A stretch of DNA of 36,381 nt from Bacteroidaceae bacterium (GTDB lineage: Bacteria; Bacteroidota; Bacteroidia; Bacteroidales; Bacteroidaceae). A program made the translations under genes and the position numbers. The notes beneath the pieces are model-generated. The model was not told the DNA's origin, made no database searches, and saw nothing but the letters and a program-made list of their open reading frames with translations. The stretch lies in assembly GCA_024400995.1 (NCBI GenBank), contig JAKSLU010000015.1, positions 1 through 36,381 of the forward strand, given 5' to 3'. Below are positions 1 to 8,725 of this stretch, piece after piece; position 1 is the stretch's first letter; every line of letters starts with the position of its first letter.

Positions 1-10
1 TAAACGTGAA

Positions 11-51
11 AGTAGGAGATAAACGCCTACGATTAGCGTTTACCTCCTACT
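11..51 (-). terminator. Long inverted repeat downstream of the VanZ-like gene
   Basis: Positions 12-26 and 36-50 form a 15-bp stem with one A/C mismatch, extended by the 11/51 pair, around a 9-nt loop (27-35). It lies just beyond the stop of the minus-strand VanZ-like gene. Only a short T run follows on the minus strand, so a terminator or a 3'-end stabilising hairpin is inferred and not certain. Confidence 0.5.
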
Positions 52-65
52 CGATTATAGCAGAA

Positions 66-118
66 GTAACTCCTTAACCTTAAACTTTAAACTTTAAACC
101 TTAAACCTTACCTTAACC
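66..118. repeat. AT-rich tandem repeat (CCTTAAA/CTTTAAA units) at the 3' end of the VanZ-like gene
   Basis: Degenerate 6-7 bp units, read TTTAAGG or TTTAAAG on the minus strand, run through the last codons and the stop codon of the VanZ-like gene. They supply its C-terminal residues (VKVRFKV). The same motif family returns at 476-576 and 24821-24857. Confidence 0.7.
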
Positions 119-465
119 ATGACAACCACCGCCCAGGCGAGGAGGACGCCGGCGGAGTTGAAGAGAAAGTCGAACCAGTCGCCAGAGCGGCAGGTGGTGG
201 CATAAGCCTGAAGGAGTTCTATACTACCGCTGCAGAGGATGGGGAGTATGACGGTGAGGAGGAGGGGACGACGGGGCTTGTAGCGCTGCGGTGCACGGCT
301 GTACTCAAACCAGATGATGAGACTGGCGACGAGCCAGAGGCCGAGGTGAACAAACTTGTCGATGCCGATGACATGATTGAGTGGTGTCTCAGGTACAGGC
401 ATGAGACACACTATGTAGATGAAGATGAACCACAGAGTGGTGATAGGGTAGTGGCGGAGGGGCAA
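94..465 (-). CDS. VanZ-like small integral membrane protein
   Basis: This 123-aa protein looks like a VanZ-like family member. It has hydrophobic segments at about residues 8-22, 38-52, 68-82 and 100-117. It has the family hallmarks DKFVH (about 36-40), SIELLQ and a following acidic/aromatic D(W)FDFLFNSAG stretch. VanZ relatives occur widely in bacterial envelopes, and the specific role here is unknown. The assigned start is a TTG. The next ATG lies after the first membrane segment, so the TTG start is favoured although unproven. The gene is downstream of the SpmAB-like gene on the same strand, separated by about 115 bp of tandem repeat, and its C-terminus is written by another repeat. No own promoter was recognised, so co-transcription with the upstream gene is plausible. 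Confidence 0.72.
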   Translation of the reverse strand: MPLRHYPITTLWFIFIYIVCLMPVPETPLNHVIGIDKFVHLGLWLVASLIIWFEYSRAPQRYKPRRPLLLTVILPILCSGSIELLQAYATTCRSGDWFDFLFNSAGVLLAWAVVVMVKVRFKV

Positions 466-475
466 GGTTTAGGGT

Positions 476-576
476 CGTTTAAGGTTTAATGTTTAATGAT
501 TAATGTTTAATGATTTACCTTGGTGGGACGGACTGGGGTTAAGGTCAAGGTTAAGGTTAAAGTCAAGGTCAAGGTC
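476..576. repeat. AT-rich tandem repeat between the SpmAB-like and VanZ-like genes
   Basis: Two blocks are visible: GTTTAAT(G) units near 480-515 and GGTTAA/GGTCAA units near 537-575. Together they fill most of the space between the stop of one minus-strand gene and the start of the next. The unit resembles the one at 66-118. Confidence 0.65.
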
Positions 577-580
577 CGAA

Positions 581-1813
581 TCACCCAAAGAATAGGTAGC
601 AGATGCCGATGGCGGCGATGATTCCTACGAGGTCGGCCAGGAGGCCGCAGGTGACGGCATGGCGGGTATGGCGTATGCCAACGCTACCGAAATACACTGC
701 CAGGATGTAGAATGTGGTGTCCGTGCTGCCCTGGAAGATGCACGACAGGCGTCCCACAAAGGAGTCGGCGCCATAGGTCGTCATAGCATCGACCATCATG
801 CCGCGTGCACCACTGCCAGAGAGAGGCTTCATGAGTGCCGTGGGTAGAGCACCGACCCACTGGGCATCGAGGCCCGTCAGATGTACGAGCCAGGTGAGTC
901 CATCGATAATCCAGTCCATGGCACCCGAGGCACGGAATACGCCGATGCTCACGAGGATGGCCACAAGATAGGGAATGATGCGCACAGCGGTCTGGAAACC
1001 CTCCTTGGCACCCTCGATAAAGGCATCATAGACGTTGACTCGCTTGCGCACGCCCGCGCCCAGGAACGCTATTATAATAAGGAAGAGCAACACATTGGCC
1101 ACGTTGGTGCCGACGAGGTTCATCGTCACGCTGTCCAGCTGGCTCATACCCCAGATGAGGCCTCCCACGCAGAGCGTCATGCCGCCCAGGGTGAGGAGCA
1201 GGGTGCGATTGAGGAGGTTGATGCGCTGATAGAGGCTCGTGATGATGATGCCGCCCAGCGTGGCAAAGAAGGTGGCCAGCAGTATGGGCACAAACACGTC
1301 GGTGGGTTGTGCGGCTCCCTGTTGTGCGCGATAGACCATGATGCTCACAGGGATGATGGTCAGGCCCGAGGTGTTGAGCACGAGGAACATGATCTGGGAG
1401 TTGGAGGCCGTGTCCTTCTTGGGATTGAGTTCCTGCATACCCTCCATAGCCTTGAGGCCCAGAGGTGTGGCGGCGTTGTCGAGACCGAGCATATTGGCCG
1501 CAATGTTCATGAAGATGTTGCCCGTCACGGGGTGTCCCTTGGGAATGTCGGGAAAGAGGCGGCAGAACACCGGACTCAGCACGCGGGCTAGGGCATTGAC
1601 CACACCGCCGCGCTCGCCTATCTTCATCACACCGAGCCAGAGGGATAGCACGCCCGTCAGACCGAGAGAGATGTCAAAGGCCGTGCGGGACGTCTCAAAG
1701 GTGGAGTTCATGATGGCGGGGAATACCTCCACATCGCCAAAGAACACGAGTCGGATCACCGCAATCACAAAGGCGATGAAGAAGAATGCTAGCCAGATAT
1801 AGTTAAGTACCAT
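581..1813 (-). CDS. SpmA/SpmB-type fused nucleoside-recognition (Gate) domain membrane protein
   Basis: This 410-aa polytopic protein matches the Bacteroidota version of spore maturation proteins A and B fused in one chain. Two Gate/nucleoside-recognition domains can be seen. The first holds the FDISLGLTGVLSLWLGVMKI region and a conserved NxxANxLGLDNAATPLGLKAM segment. The second holds the RIIPYLVAILVSIGVFRASGAMD region and ends in KPLSGSGARGMM...STDTTFYI. Sporulation is absent in this phylum, so the name reflects homology only; transport or membrane signalling is possible. I chose the ATG at 1813 over an upstream TTG at 1828, because the protein then begins MVLNYIW, as I recall for relatives. 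A TACTTTTG element at 1846-1853 fits as its promoter. It is transcribed divergently from the gene at 1935. Confidence 0.85.
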   Translation of the reverse strand: MVLNYIWLAFFFIAFVIAVIRLVFFGDVEVFPAIMNSTFETSRTAFDISLGLTGVLSLWLGVMKIGERGGVVNALARVLSPVFCRLFPDIPKGHPVTGNIFMNIAANMLGLDNAATPLGLKAMEGMQELNPKKDTASNSQIMFLVLNTSGLTIIPVSIMVYRAQQGAAQPTDVFVPILLATFFATLGGIIITSLYQRINLLNRTLLLTLGGMTLCVGGLIWGMSQLDSVTMNLVGTNVANVLLFLIIIAFLGAGVRKRVNVYDAFIEGAKEGFQTAVRIIPYLVAILVSIGVFRASGAMDWIIDGLTWLVHLTGLDAQWVGALPTALMKPLSGSGARGMMVDAMTTYGADSFVGRLSCIFQGSTDTTFYILAVYFGSVGIRHTRHAVTCGLLADLVGIIAAIGICYLFFG

Positions 1814-1845
1814 GGTTTGAGGGGTCAATCTGTGATAATTCCGTG

Positions 1846-1853
1846 CAAAAGTA
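1846..1853 (-). promoter_or_regulatory. Bacteroidota -7 element (TACTTTTG) for the SpmAB-like gene
   Basis: The minus strand reads TACTTTTG, matching the TAnnTTTG -7 consensus, 32 nt upstream of the chosen ATG. No clear -33 TTTG was seen at the expected spacing. Confidence 0.55.
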
Positions 1854-1896
1854 AGAAAAAGTAAGGAGATACACCGCCTAAGTGGTAGGTTTTTTG

Positions 1897-1904
1897 TAAT
1901 TTTG
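1897..1904 (+). promoter_or_regulatory. Bacteroidota -7 element (TAATTTTG) for the secreted phosphatase/nuclease gene
   Basis: TAATTTTG matches TAnnTTTG and lies 30 nt before the ATG at 1935. It faces away from the element at 1846-1853, making this a divergent promoter region. Confidence 0.55.
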
Positions 1905-1934
1905 TGCCGAAAATACCAAAAACCAGTATAAACG

Positions 1935-3110
1935 ATGAAGAAACTACTCTTTGGCCTGAGTCTTTTTGCGATGGCCTTGGTGTTTACCGCCAGTCGTTCA
2001 GCCGCCGATGCTCAGCAGCAGAAGCGTCTGGCCGTCTATGGTGTGGCCTTCTATAATCTGGAAAATGCATTTGACACCATCCATGCTCCCGGTAAGAACG
2101 ACTATGAATTCCTGCCCAGCGGCTCTTACAAGTGGACTGGCATGAAGTATCAGGCTAAGCTCACCAATATGAGCAAGGTGCGCTCCCAGCTTTGCACCGA
2201 CAAGCTGAAGGCAGGAGCTGCCGTGATAGGTGTATCCGAGGTGGAGAACCGTGCTGTGGTGGAGGATATCCTCCGTCAGCCCAGCCTCAAGGGTCGTGGC
2301 TACCGCATCCTGCACTATGAGAGTGCTGACCACCGTGGAGTGGAGTGCGCTCTGATTTACAGTCCCCGCTTCTTCCAGCTGGAGGACTCCCTCTACGTGC
2401 CCTACATCTACCCCGAGGACGCCGAGCATAGCAAGGAGCTGCCGCTTGGCTTCACTCAGACTGCTGATGGTACTATCAACGTGTTGCCTCTCTATGGCGA
2501 CACCACACATATCACCCGTGGCTTCCTCGTAGGTGTAGGTCGTATGGCCGGCGAGCGTGTGGCGGTCATTGTCAACCACTGGCCCAGCCGTGGTGCTGCG
2601 AGTCCTATCCGCGAACGTGCAGGCAAGCAAGTGCGCGCCCTCTGCGATGCTCTGGTAAAGCGCTACAAGGGCGATGTCAAGATGATCGTCATGGGAGACC
2701 TCAACGACGATCCCGACAATCTCTCTATGACCGAGGGATTGAAGTGTAAGTTTACTGCTGATAAGCTCACGAGCGACGCAGACCTCTTCAATCCCTGGTA
2801 CCACACGCTGCGCAAGCAGGGACAGGGCACGCTGCTCTACAATGGTCGCTGGAATCTCTTTGACCAGATACTCGTGAGCGGCAATATGGTCAATCGTGAC
2901 TACAATCTGAAGCATCCCAAGAAGCCCAGCGAGCTCGACCTGAGTGGTGGCCTCACGTTCTGGCAGCACGCCATCTTCATGCGTGACTACCTCTTCCAGC
3001 AGGAGGGCAAGTACAAGGGCTCTCCCCTCCGTACCACAGCTGGCGGGGTATGGCTCAATGGCTATAGCGACCACCTGCCCGCGCAGGTGTATCTCATCAA
3101 AGAGATGTAA
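1935..3110 (+). CDS. Secreted endonuclease/exonuclease/phosphatase (EEP) family protein
   Basis: This 391-aa protein has an N-terminal signal peptide (about residues 1-26). An EEP fold follows, related to DNase I, exonuclease III and sphingomyelinase-type phosphodiesterases. Motifs seen: NLEN at 41-44, the metal-binding Glu in SEVEN (E102), NHW at 214-216, GDLNDDPD starting at G254 and the catalytic SDH at 378-380. All the family's catalytic positions therefore appear intact. Family knowledge supports Mg-dependent phosphodiester hydrolysis. The substrate (DNA, RNA or another phosphodiester) cannot be read from sequence. The signal peptide lacks a lipobox, so a periplasmic or secreted enzyme is expected. 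The gene precedes hisS on the same strand with a repeat-filled gap. Similar proteins are often found near TonB/lipoprotein loci, such as the one at 26150-33865. Confidence 0.86.
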   Translation: MKKLLFGLSLFAMALVFTASRSAADAQQQKRLAVYGVAFYNLENAFDTIHAPGKNDYEFLPSGSYKWTGMKYQAKLTNMSKVRSQLCTDKLKAGAAVIGVSEVENRAVVEDILRQPSLKGRGYRILHYESADHRGVECALIYSPRFFQLEDSLYVPYIYPEDAEHSKELPLGFTQTADGTINVLPLYGDTTHITRGFLVGVGRMAGERVAVIVNHWPSRGAASPIRERAGKQVRALCDALVKRYKGDVKMIVMGDLNDDPDNLSMTEGLKCKFTADKLTSDADLFNPWYHTLRKQGQGTLLYNGRWNLFDQILVSGNMVNRDYNLKHPKKPSELDLSGGLTFWQHAIFMRDYLFQQEGKYKGSPLRTTAGGVWLNGYSDHLPAQVYLIKEM

Positions 3111-3115
3111 TCTTT

Positions 3116-3147
3116 AACGATAACGAAAACGATAACGAAAACGATAA
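3116..3147. repeat. 12-bp tandem repeat (AACGATAACGAA)
   Basis: About 2.7 copies of a 12-bp unit sit immediately after the stop codon of the EEP gene. It contains in-frame TAA triplets and belongs to the class of junction repeats seen elsewhere in the window, with a different unit. Confidence 0.8.
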
Positions 3148-3189
3148 TTTAGTAATTCCCCCTACCTCTCTTCGTCATTCTGTCTCGTA

Positions 3190-3240
3190 GGAGTATTCCT
3201 CCCCTTAAGAGGGAGAGATGGCCGAAGGCCGGAGGGGGTC
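3190..3240. repeat. GC-rich inverted intergenic element in the hisS leader
   Basis: The stretch has a CTCCCCTTAAGAGGGAG-type palindrome followed by GGCC-GAA-GGCC and a G-rich tail. It ends about 10 nt before the hisS ATG. It resembles in plan, though not base for base, the element at 16485-16546. Dispersed elements of this kind are familiar from Bacteroidales intergenic regions. Confidence 0.5.
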
Positions 3241-3249
3241 CTCAATCCC

Positions 3250-4611
3250 ATGGCAACACAGAAACCCAGCATCCCTAAGGGCACACGCGACTTCGGTCCC
3301 GTGGAGATGGCCCGCCGCAACTATATCTTCAACACCATCCGTGACGTATATGCCCTCTACGGCTACCGCCAGATAGAGACACCCTCTATGGAGAACCTCT
3401 CCACCCTCATGGGCAAGTATGGCGAGGAGGGCGACAAGCTCCTCTTCAAGATACTCAACTCTGGCGACTTCACCCGTAGCGTCAGCACCCAGCAGTATGA
3501 GGAGATGACAGCTCCCCAGCTCGCTGCCAAGTTCTGCGAAAAGGGCCTGCGCTACGACCTCACCGTGCCCTTTGCTCGCTATGTGGTGCAGCACCGCGAG
3601 GAGTTGCAGATGCCCTTCAAGCGTTTCCAGATACAGCCCGTATGGCGTGCCGACCGTCCGCAGAAGGGCCGCTATCGAGAGTTCTATCAGTGCGATGCCG
3701 ACGTGGTGGGCTCCGACTCCCTCCTCAACGAGGTGGAACTCATGCAGATCGTTGACGAGGTGTATCACCGCTTTGGTGTGCGTGTGGAGATCAAAATAAA
3801 CAACCGCAAGATACTCACTGGTATAGCAGAGGTACTCGGTGCCGCCGACCGCATCGTGGATATCACTGTGGCTATTGACAAGTTTGACAAGATAGGCCTA
3901 GAGGGTGTCAACAAGGAACTGCTGGAGGGTGGCCTCTCTCAGGAGCAGGTCGATATGCTCCAGCCCATCATCACTCTCTCAGGTACCAATGCCGACAAGC
4001 TCGCCACCATGCGCCAGGTGCTCGCTACCTCCGAGACAGGTCTCAAGGGTTGCGACGAGGTGGAGTTTGTGCTGGGTCAGCTCACTGATCTCCGTTCTCC
4101 CATCAGTCTCGACCTAACCCTTGCTCGCGGTCTGAACTACTATACGGGTTGCATCTTCGAGGTCAAGGCCCTCGATGTGGAGATAGGTTCTATCAACGGA
4201 GGTGGCCGCTACGATAACCTCACAGGTATCTTTGGTATGCCCGGCCTCTCCGGTGTGGGAATCTCCTTTGGCGCCGACCGCATCTACGACGTACTCACGC
4301 AGCTCGACCTCTTCCCCAAGGAGACCCAGGGTGGTGCTCGTCTGCTCTTTATCAACTTTGGCGAGAAGGAGGCCGCCTATTGTCTGCAACTGGCCCGCCA
4401 GACTCGTCATGCTGGCATCCCCACCGAGGTCTATCCTGACTCCGCCAAGATGAAGAAGCAGATGCAGTATGCCAATGCCCTCCAGGTGCCCTACGTAGCC
4501 CTCGTTGGCGAGCAGGAGATGGAGGAGGGCCTCATTGCCCTCAAGGATATGGTGACTGGTGAGCAGCTTATGCTTACTATTGAGGAGGTGATTGGTAAAT
4601 TAGCAAATTAG
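3250..4611 (+). CDS. hisS: Histidine--tRNA ligase
   Basis: This 453-aa class II aminoacyl-tRNA synthetase charges tRNA-His with histidine in the cytoplasm. Visible signatures are KGTRDFGP near the N-terminus (motif 1 region), [10 protein letters not shown] followed by [20 protein letters not shown] (motif 2 with its loop and class II arginine), the histidine-specific [18 protein letters not shown] and the motif 3 [12 protein letters not shown]-terminal anticodon-binding domain (about 355-453) begins at [13 protein letters not shown]. Length is normal for the family. The start ATG follows a GC-rich inverted element, and no Shine-Dalgarno is evident. Its last codons (KLAN then TAG) lie inside a tandem repeat that continues to the next gene 19 bp away, suggesting co-transcription. 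Confidence 0.97.
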   Translation: MATQKPSIPKGTRDFGPVEMARRNYIFNTIRDVYALYGYRQIETPSMENLSTLMGKYGEEGDKLLFKILNSGDFTRSVSTQQYEEMTAPQLAAKFCEKGLRYDLTVPFARYVVQHREELQMPFKRFQIQPVWRADRPQKGRYREFYQCDADVVGSDSLLNEVELMQIVDEVYHRFGVRVEIKINNRKILTGIAEVLGAADRIVDITVAIDKFDKIGLEGVNKELLEGGLSQEQVDMLQPIITLSGTNADKLATMRQVLATSETGLKGCDEVEFVLGQLTDLRSPISLDLTLARGLNYYTGCIFEVKALDVEIGSINGGGRYDNLTGIFGMPGLSGVGISFGADRIYDVLTQLDLFPKETQGGARLLFINFGEKEAAYCLQLARQTRHAGIPTEVYPDSAKMKKQMQYANALQVPYVALVGEQEMEEGLIALKDMVTGEQLMLTIEEVIGKLAN

Positions 4612-4630
4612 TGAGTTAGCAAATTAGTAA
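4596..4630. repeat. Tandem AAATTAG repeat bridging hisS stop and next start
   Basis: Units of AAATTAGCAAATTAGTGAGTTAG type encode the C-terminal residues and TAG stop of hisS, then fill the 19-bp gap to the ATG at 4631. Several stop codons occur in all forward frames. Confidence 0.75.
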
Positions 4631-6958
4631 ATGAGCCTTGTCCTCATCCTTCTTCTTATGCTCTGCGCCGCCCCTGTGGTGGCGCAGACTGATACTATAG
4701 CCTCCCCCGACACGGTGAGGCTCGATGAGGCCAGTGTGCGCATCAAGAAGGAACGCTACCGCCGCAAGGACAATCCCGCTGTGGAGCTCATGCAGCGCGT
4801 CATTGCCGCCAAGGGCCAGAACGACTGGACAGCGCGCCACGACTATACCAGTGTGGAGCGTTACACCAAGACCAGCCTCGCCCTCAACGACGTGTCGCCC
4901 AAGCTCATGCAGGCTAGGCCCGACCGCCGCATGCCCTTCCTGCATGAGCAGGTGGAGGTGTGCAACGCCACGGGCAAACTCATACTGCCCTTCACCCTCT
5001 CCGAGACCGTATCTCGCCACATCACCCGCCGCCAACCCTCGCAGGAGTGCGACATCGTCATCGGCCAGCGCCACACAGGACTGGAGGATCTCTTTGATGT
5101 CGGCACCATCACGGCGCAGAGTCTGGACGACATCTTCAGCGAGGTCAACATCATGGACGACGACATCCGTCTCTTTCAGCACCAGATCACGTCGCCCCTG
5201 AGCAGACGCACGGCTCTCTCCTTTTATCACTACTACATAGCCGACACGCTGGACATCGATGGGCTCCGCCTCTACGATGTATTCTTCACTCCCGCCAACA
5301 ACCAGGACTTTGGCTTTCAGGGCTCCATGCTTATAGCCGCCGACTCCACCTATCAGGTACTGCGGGCCAGTCTCTCCCTGCCCCGCGGTACGGGTGTCAA
5401 CTGGGTAGAGAGCCTGCGGATCACGCAGAGTTTCGGCACGTTGCCCACGGGAGAGCATGTGCTCATGGAGGACCACATGGTACTCGAGCTGCGCATCGTG
5501 GAGCAGTTGCAAAAGTTCCTCGTGCAGCGCACCACCCGCTACTCCCAGTTCAGCACAGAGCGTATCGCCTCCCGTGAGTTCCGCCACAATGGTCCCCACA
5601 CCATCGATGCCAATGCCCTACAGCGCACCCCTGACTTCTGGCAGCGCCACCGCTCCGTAGCCCTCACGCAGGGCGAGGCGAGCATCGATCAGTTCAAGCT
5701 CCGTTTTCTCAACACCCGCGGCCTCAAGCCCGTAGTGTGGCTGCTCCGTGCCCTGGCCACCAACACCGTGCCTCTAACCCTCAAGCCAGGCCAGCCCTCC
5801 TATGTAGATATCACCCCCGTCAACACCATCATCTCCTCCAATCCCGTCGATGGCTTGCGCCTGCGTCTCTCAGCCCGCACCACCGCCGAACTCATGCCCC
5901 ATCTGTTTCTCAAGGGCTATGTGGCCTATGGCTTCCGCGACCGCAAGTGGAAGGGCCTGGGCGAGGTGACCTATGCCTTCAACAGTCCCCTGCACAGTCC
6001 ACAGGAGTTCCCCGTCCACAACCTCTCACTGACCTACCAGCGCGACCTCATGGCACCCTCCGACCGTTTCCTCAACACCGACAAGGACAACGTCTTTACC
6101 TCCCTCAAGTGGGCCAAGGTCGAGCACATGATGTACTTTGAGCAGTGGCGTCTGCGCTATGAACGGGAGTGGAAGAACGGCTTCCGTCTTGCCGCCCATC
6201 TGCGGCGCCAGGAGGACAGTCCTGCCGGCCAGCTCCGCTTTACGCCCCTCAGTGCCGATGTCTCGCAGCCCATGGCCGACCTAGGGAGTATCACCTACTC
6301 CGAGGCCTCCCTCACCCTGGCCTATCGTCCAGGTGCGCGTTACATCAACTCCAAGCAGGCACGCCACACCCTCAACAACGATGCGCCCCTCTACTCCCTC
6401 ACCCACACTATGGGTCTGCGTGGTCCTCTGGGCGGTCAGTATAAGTACAATCTCACCGAGGCGCAGATCTACCGCCGTCTGCACCTCGACTCAGGGGGTA
6501 CCCTCGATATCGATGCCCGTGGAGGAATACAATGGAACCGTGTGCCCTTTCCGTTGCTCATCATGCCAGCAACCAATCTGAGTTTTATAAAGCAGCGTGG
6601 CACCTTTGAGCTTATCAATAATATGGAGTTCCTCAACGATAGCTACGCCTCCCTCATTCTCGACTGGGACCTGCAAGGTAAACTCCTCAACCGCATACCT
6701 CTGATTCATCGCCTCAAGTGGCGTGAGTATCTAGGTCTGCGTATGCTTTGGGGTACCTGCCAAGCAGGCGAGGCATTCCTTGCCTTCCCAGAAAATAGCC
6801 ATATCATGTCACCCCGTCGTCCTTACATAGAGGCCTCTGTGGGTCTGCACAACATTCTGCGGGTGCTGCATGTGGAGTATGTCCACCGCTTCACCTACAA
6901 CGAGCTCTCCACCTCGCCCCGCTGGGGCATCCGCCTGAGGCTGAACCTACAGTTCTGA
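4631..6958 (+). CDS. DUF5686-like outer-membrane-associated protein
   Basis: This 775-aa protein has a signal peptide ending near residue 20 (APVVAQ). The N-terminal segment reads VRIKKERYRRKDNPAVELMQRVIAAK with a further conserved YTSVERYTK, typical of the Bacteroidota DUF5686 family. Many family members carry a carboxypeptidase-like regulatory domain before this point. It is absent here, so this is a short form. The C-terminal half is rich in alternating hydrophobic strands and ends in an aromatic (LQF), consistent with a beta-barrel. Outer-membrane location is inferred and the function is unknown. It follows hisS closely and converges on nadB. Strong use of C-ending codons matches the neighbouring housekeeping genes. 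Confidence 0.8.
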   Translation: MSLVLILLLMLCAAPVVAQTDTIASPDTVRLDEASVRIKKERYRRKDNPAVELMQRVIAAKGQNDWTARHDYTSVERYTKTSLALNDVSPKLMQARPDRRMPFLHEQVEVCNATGKLILPFTLSETVSRHITRRQPSQECDIVIGQRHTGLEDLFDVGTITAQSLDDIFSEVNIMDDDIRLFQHQITSPLSRRTALSFYHYYIADTLDIDGLRLYDVFFTPANNQDFGFQGSMLIAADSTYQVLRASLSLPRGTGVNWVESLRITQSFGTLPTGEHVLMEDHMVLELRIVEQLQKFLVQRTTRYSQFSTERIASREFRHNGPHTIDANALQRTPDFWQRHRSVALTQGEASIDQFKLRFLNTRGLKPVVWLLRALATNTVPLTLKPGQPSYVDITPVNTIISSNPVDGLRLRLSARTTAELMPHLFLKGYVAYGFRDRKWKGLGEVTYAFNSPLHSPQEFPVHNLSLTYQRDLMAPSDRFLNTDKDNVFTSLKWAKVEHMMYFEQWRLRYEREWKNGFRLAAHLRRQEDSPAGQLRFTPLSADVSQPMADLGSITYSEASLTLAYRPGARYINSKQARHTLNNDAPLYSLTHTMGLRGPLGGQYKYNLTEAQIYRRLHLDSGGTLDIDARGGIQWNRVPFPLLIMPATNLSFIKQRGTFELINNMEFLNDSYASLILDWDLQGKLLNRIPLIHRLKWREYLGLRMLWGTCQAGEAFLAFPENSHIMSPRRPYIEASVGLHNILRVLHVEYVHRFTYNELSTSPRWGIRLRLNLQF

Positions 6959-6961
6959 GGA

Positions 6962-7018
6962 ATTAAGAATTAAGAGAGAAGAATTCATCTCTCATCATTC
7001 ATCTCTCATCATTCATTT
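6962..7018. repeat. Short direct repeats between converging genes
   Basis: Two AATTAAG units are followed by two perfect 14-bp copies (6987-7000 and 7001-7014) of ATCTCTCATCATTC. GAGAGAAGA also partners with TCTCTC. The repeats fill the 62-bp gap between the converging DUF5686-like gene and nadB. No clear U-tract terminator was found. Confidence 0.65.
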
Positions 7019-7020
7019 TC

Positions 7021-8592
7021 CTACTTATGCGGGTAGTCGATGGTGTAGTGCAGGCCGCGGCTCTCCTTGCGTTCCAGAGCCTGGCGGGTAATGAGGTAGC
7101 CCACGTTGATCATGTTGCGCAGTTCGCACAGATCCTTGGTGGCTACAGTGCGCTTGAACAGGTGTTCCGTCTCCTCATAGAGCAGGTCCAGGCGCTCCCA
7201 GGCGCGGTGCAGGCGAAGGTCGCTGCGCACGATGCCCACGTAGGTGCTCATGATCTGTCCCACCTCCTTGGCATCCTGAGCTATGAGAACCTTCTCCTCG
7301 TTGGTGAGCATACCCTGGTCGTTCCACTCGGGGATGGCCTCGTTGTAGGAGAGACTGTCCACGGCAGCGAGAGAGTGCTTGGCCGCTGCCTCAGCATAGA
7401 CCACCGCCTCGATGAGGGAGTTGCTGGCCAGACGGTTGCCGCCGTGCAGGCCAGTGCAGGAACACTCGCCCACGGCGTAGAGACGATGTATGCTCGACTG
7501 GCCGTCGAGGTCCACCTCGATGCCACCACACATGTAGTGGGCACAGGGGCAGACGGGTATCATCTGCTTGGTGATGTCGATGCCAATGGAGAGGCACTTG
7601 GCGTAGATGTTGGGGAAGTGCTTGCGGGTCTCCTCCGCATCCTTGTGTGTCACGTCCAGACAGACATGATCCAGACCATGTATCTTCATCTCCTTGTCGA
7701 TGGCGCGCGCCACAATGTCGCGGGGCGCGAGGGAGAGACGTTCGTCATACTTCTGCATGAACTCCTCGCCGTTGGGCAGGCGCAAGATGCCGCCATAGCC
7801 GCGCATGGCCTCCGTGATGAGGTAGGCAGGGTGTGCCTCCTTGGGGTTGTAGAGAGCCGTGGGGTGGAACTGCACGAACTCCATGTCCTTAACCTTGCCC
7901 TTGGCGCGATACACCATCGCGATGCCGTCGCCTGTGGCAATGTTGGGGTTGGTTGTTGTGGCATATACAGCACCTGTGCCGCCCGTAGCCATCAGTGTTA
8001 CCTTGGAGAGATAGGTATCAATCTTGCCTTCCGGTGTGAGGACGTAGGCACCATAGCACTCTATGTCGGTAGTGCGGCGTGTCACACGCACACCCAGATG
8101 GTGCTGTGTGATGATCTCCACCGCAAAGTGGTTCTCCAATACCTCTATCTGGGGGCATCGGCGCACCGCCTCGATGAGGCCACGTTGTATCTCGTAGCCA
8201 GTGTCGTCGGCGTGGTGCAGAATGCGGAACTCCGAGTGGCCTCCCTCGCGGTGGAGGTCAAAGGAGCCGTCCTCCTTGCGGTCGAAGTTCACGCCCCACT
8301 GCACCAGTCTCTGTATGCCAGCGGGTCCTCCCTCCACCACCTGGCGTACAGCCTCGGGGTCGCTGATCCAGTCGCCAGCCACCATGGTGTCGTGAATGTG
8401 CTTCTCAAAGTCATCCACCTCAAAGTTAGTCACCGAGCTTACGCCGCCCTGTGCCTTGGCCGTGTTAGCCTCGTCTATTGTAGTCTTGCAGATGAGGCCA
8501 ACCTTACCTTTGCCCGAGGCAGCCACCTGGAGGGCGTAACTCATGCCGGCTACACCAGAGCCAATCACGAGGAAATCAAACTTGCGTATCAT
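7021..8592 (-). CDS. nadB: L-aspartate oxidase
   Basis: This 523-aa FAD enzyme oxidises L-aspartate to iminoaspartate, the first step of de novo NAD synthesis (quinolinate is then made with NadA). The dinucleotide-binding motif GSGVAG is at residues 11-16. The ANTAKAQGGVSSV and REGGHSEFRILHHAD segments, MATGGTGAVY, the substrate-binding HYMCGGIEVD and LHGGNRLASNSLIEAVVYA are all present. These distinguish the family from fumarate reductase flavoproteins by pattern and context. Length is typical. The ATG at 8592 has a TAATTTTG promoter element 22 nt upstream. The gene is transcribed divergently from the Rpn-type gene. nadA and nadC are not in this window. Confidence 0.95.
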   Translation of the reverse strand: MIRKFDFLVIGSGVAGMSYALQVAASGKGKVGLICKTTIDEANTAKAQGGVSSVTNFEVDDFEKHIHDTMVAGDWISDPEAVRQVVEGGPAGIQRLVQWGVNFDRKEDGSFDLHREGGHSEFRILHHADDTGYEIQRGLIEAVRRCPQIEVLENHFAVEIITQHHLGVRVTRRTTDIECYGAYVLTPEGKIDTYLSKVTLMATGGTGAVYATTTNPNIATGDGIAMVYRAKGKVKDMEFVQFHPTALYNPKEAHPAYLITEAMRGYGGILRLPNGEEFMQKYDERLSLAPRDIVARAIDKEMKIHGLDHVCLDVTHKDAEETRKHFPNIYAKCLSIGIDITKQMIPVCPCAHYMCGGIEVDLDGQSSIHRLYAVGECSCTGLHGGNRLASNSLIEAVVYAEAAAKHSLAAVDSLSYNEAIPEWNDQGMLTNEEKVLIAQDAKEVGQIMSTYVGIVRSDLRLHRAWERLDLLYEETEHLFKRTVATKDLCELRNMINVGYLITRQALERKESRGLHYTIDYPHK

Positions 8593-8614
8593 GCGTTTGC
8601 GTGCAATTTTGGTG

Positions 8615-8622
8615 CAAAATTA
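8615..8622 (-). promoter_or_regulatory. -7 element (TAATTTTG) of nadB
   Basis: The minus strand reads TAATTTTG, a match to TAnnTTTG, 22 nt before the nadB ATG. A -33 box at standard spacing is not obvious. Confidence 0.6.
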
Positions 8623-8686
8623 CAAAGATATTCCGATATTCGTACACTTTTCTTTCTCAAAAGCACGCTATATTATATAAAATGTG

Positions 8687-8694
8687 TATATTTG
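8687..8694 (+). promoter_or_regulatory. -7 element (TATATTTG) of the Rpn-type gene
   Basis: TATATTTG matches TAnnTTTG 31 nt before the ATG at 8726. It lies in an AT-rich spacer shared with the nadB promoter. Confidence 0.55.
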
Positions 8695-8725
8695 CGGCCT
8701 AAAACCATAAATAGTTCACTTATAT

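Noticed and set aside
881-1591. Open frame antisense to the SpmAB-like gene
   Set aside because: It is rich in His/Glu/Asp in the manner of an antisense shadow. The minus-strand gene has membrane segments and family motifs.
3116-3147. CRISPR-like arrays among the many repeats
   Set aside because: The repeat units are short, adjacent or degenerate without unique spacers of CRISPR size, and no cas genes are present.
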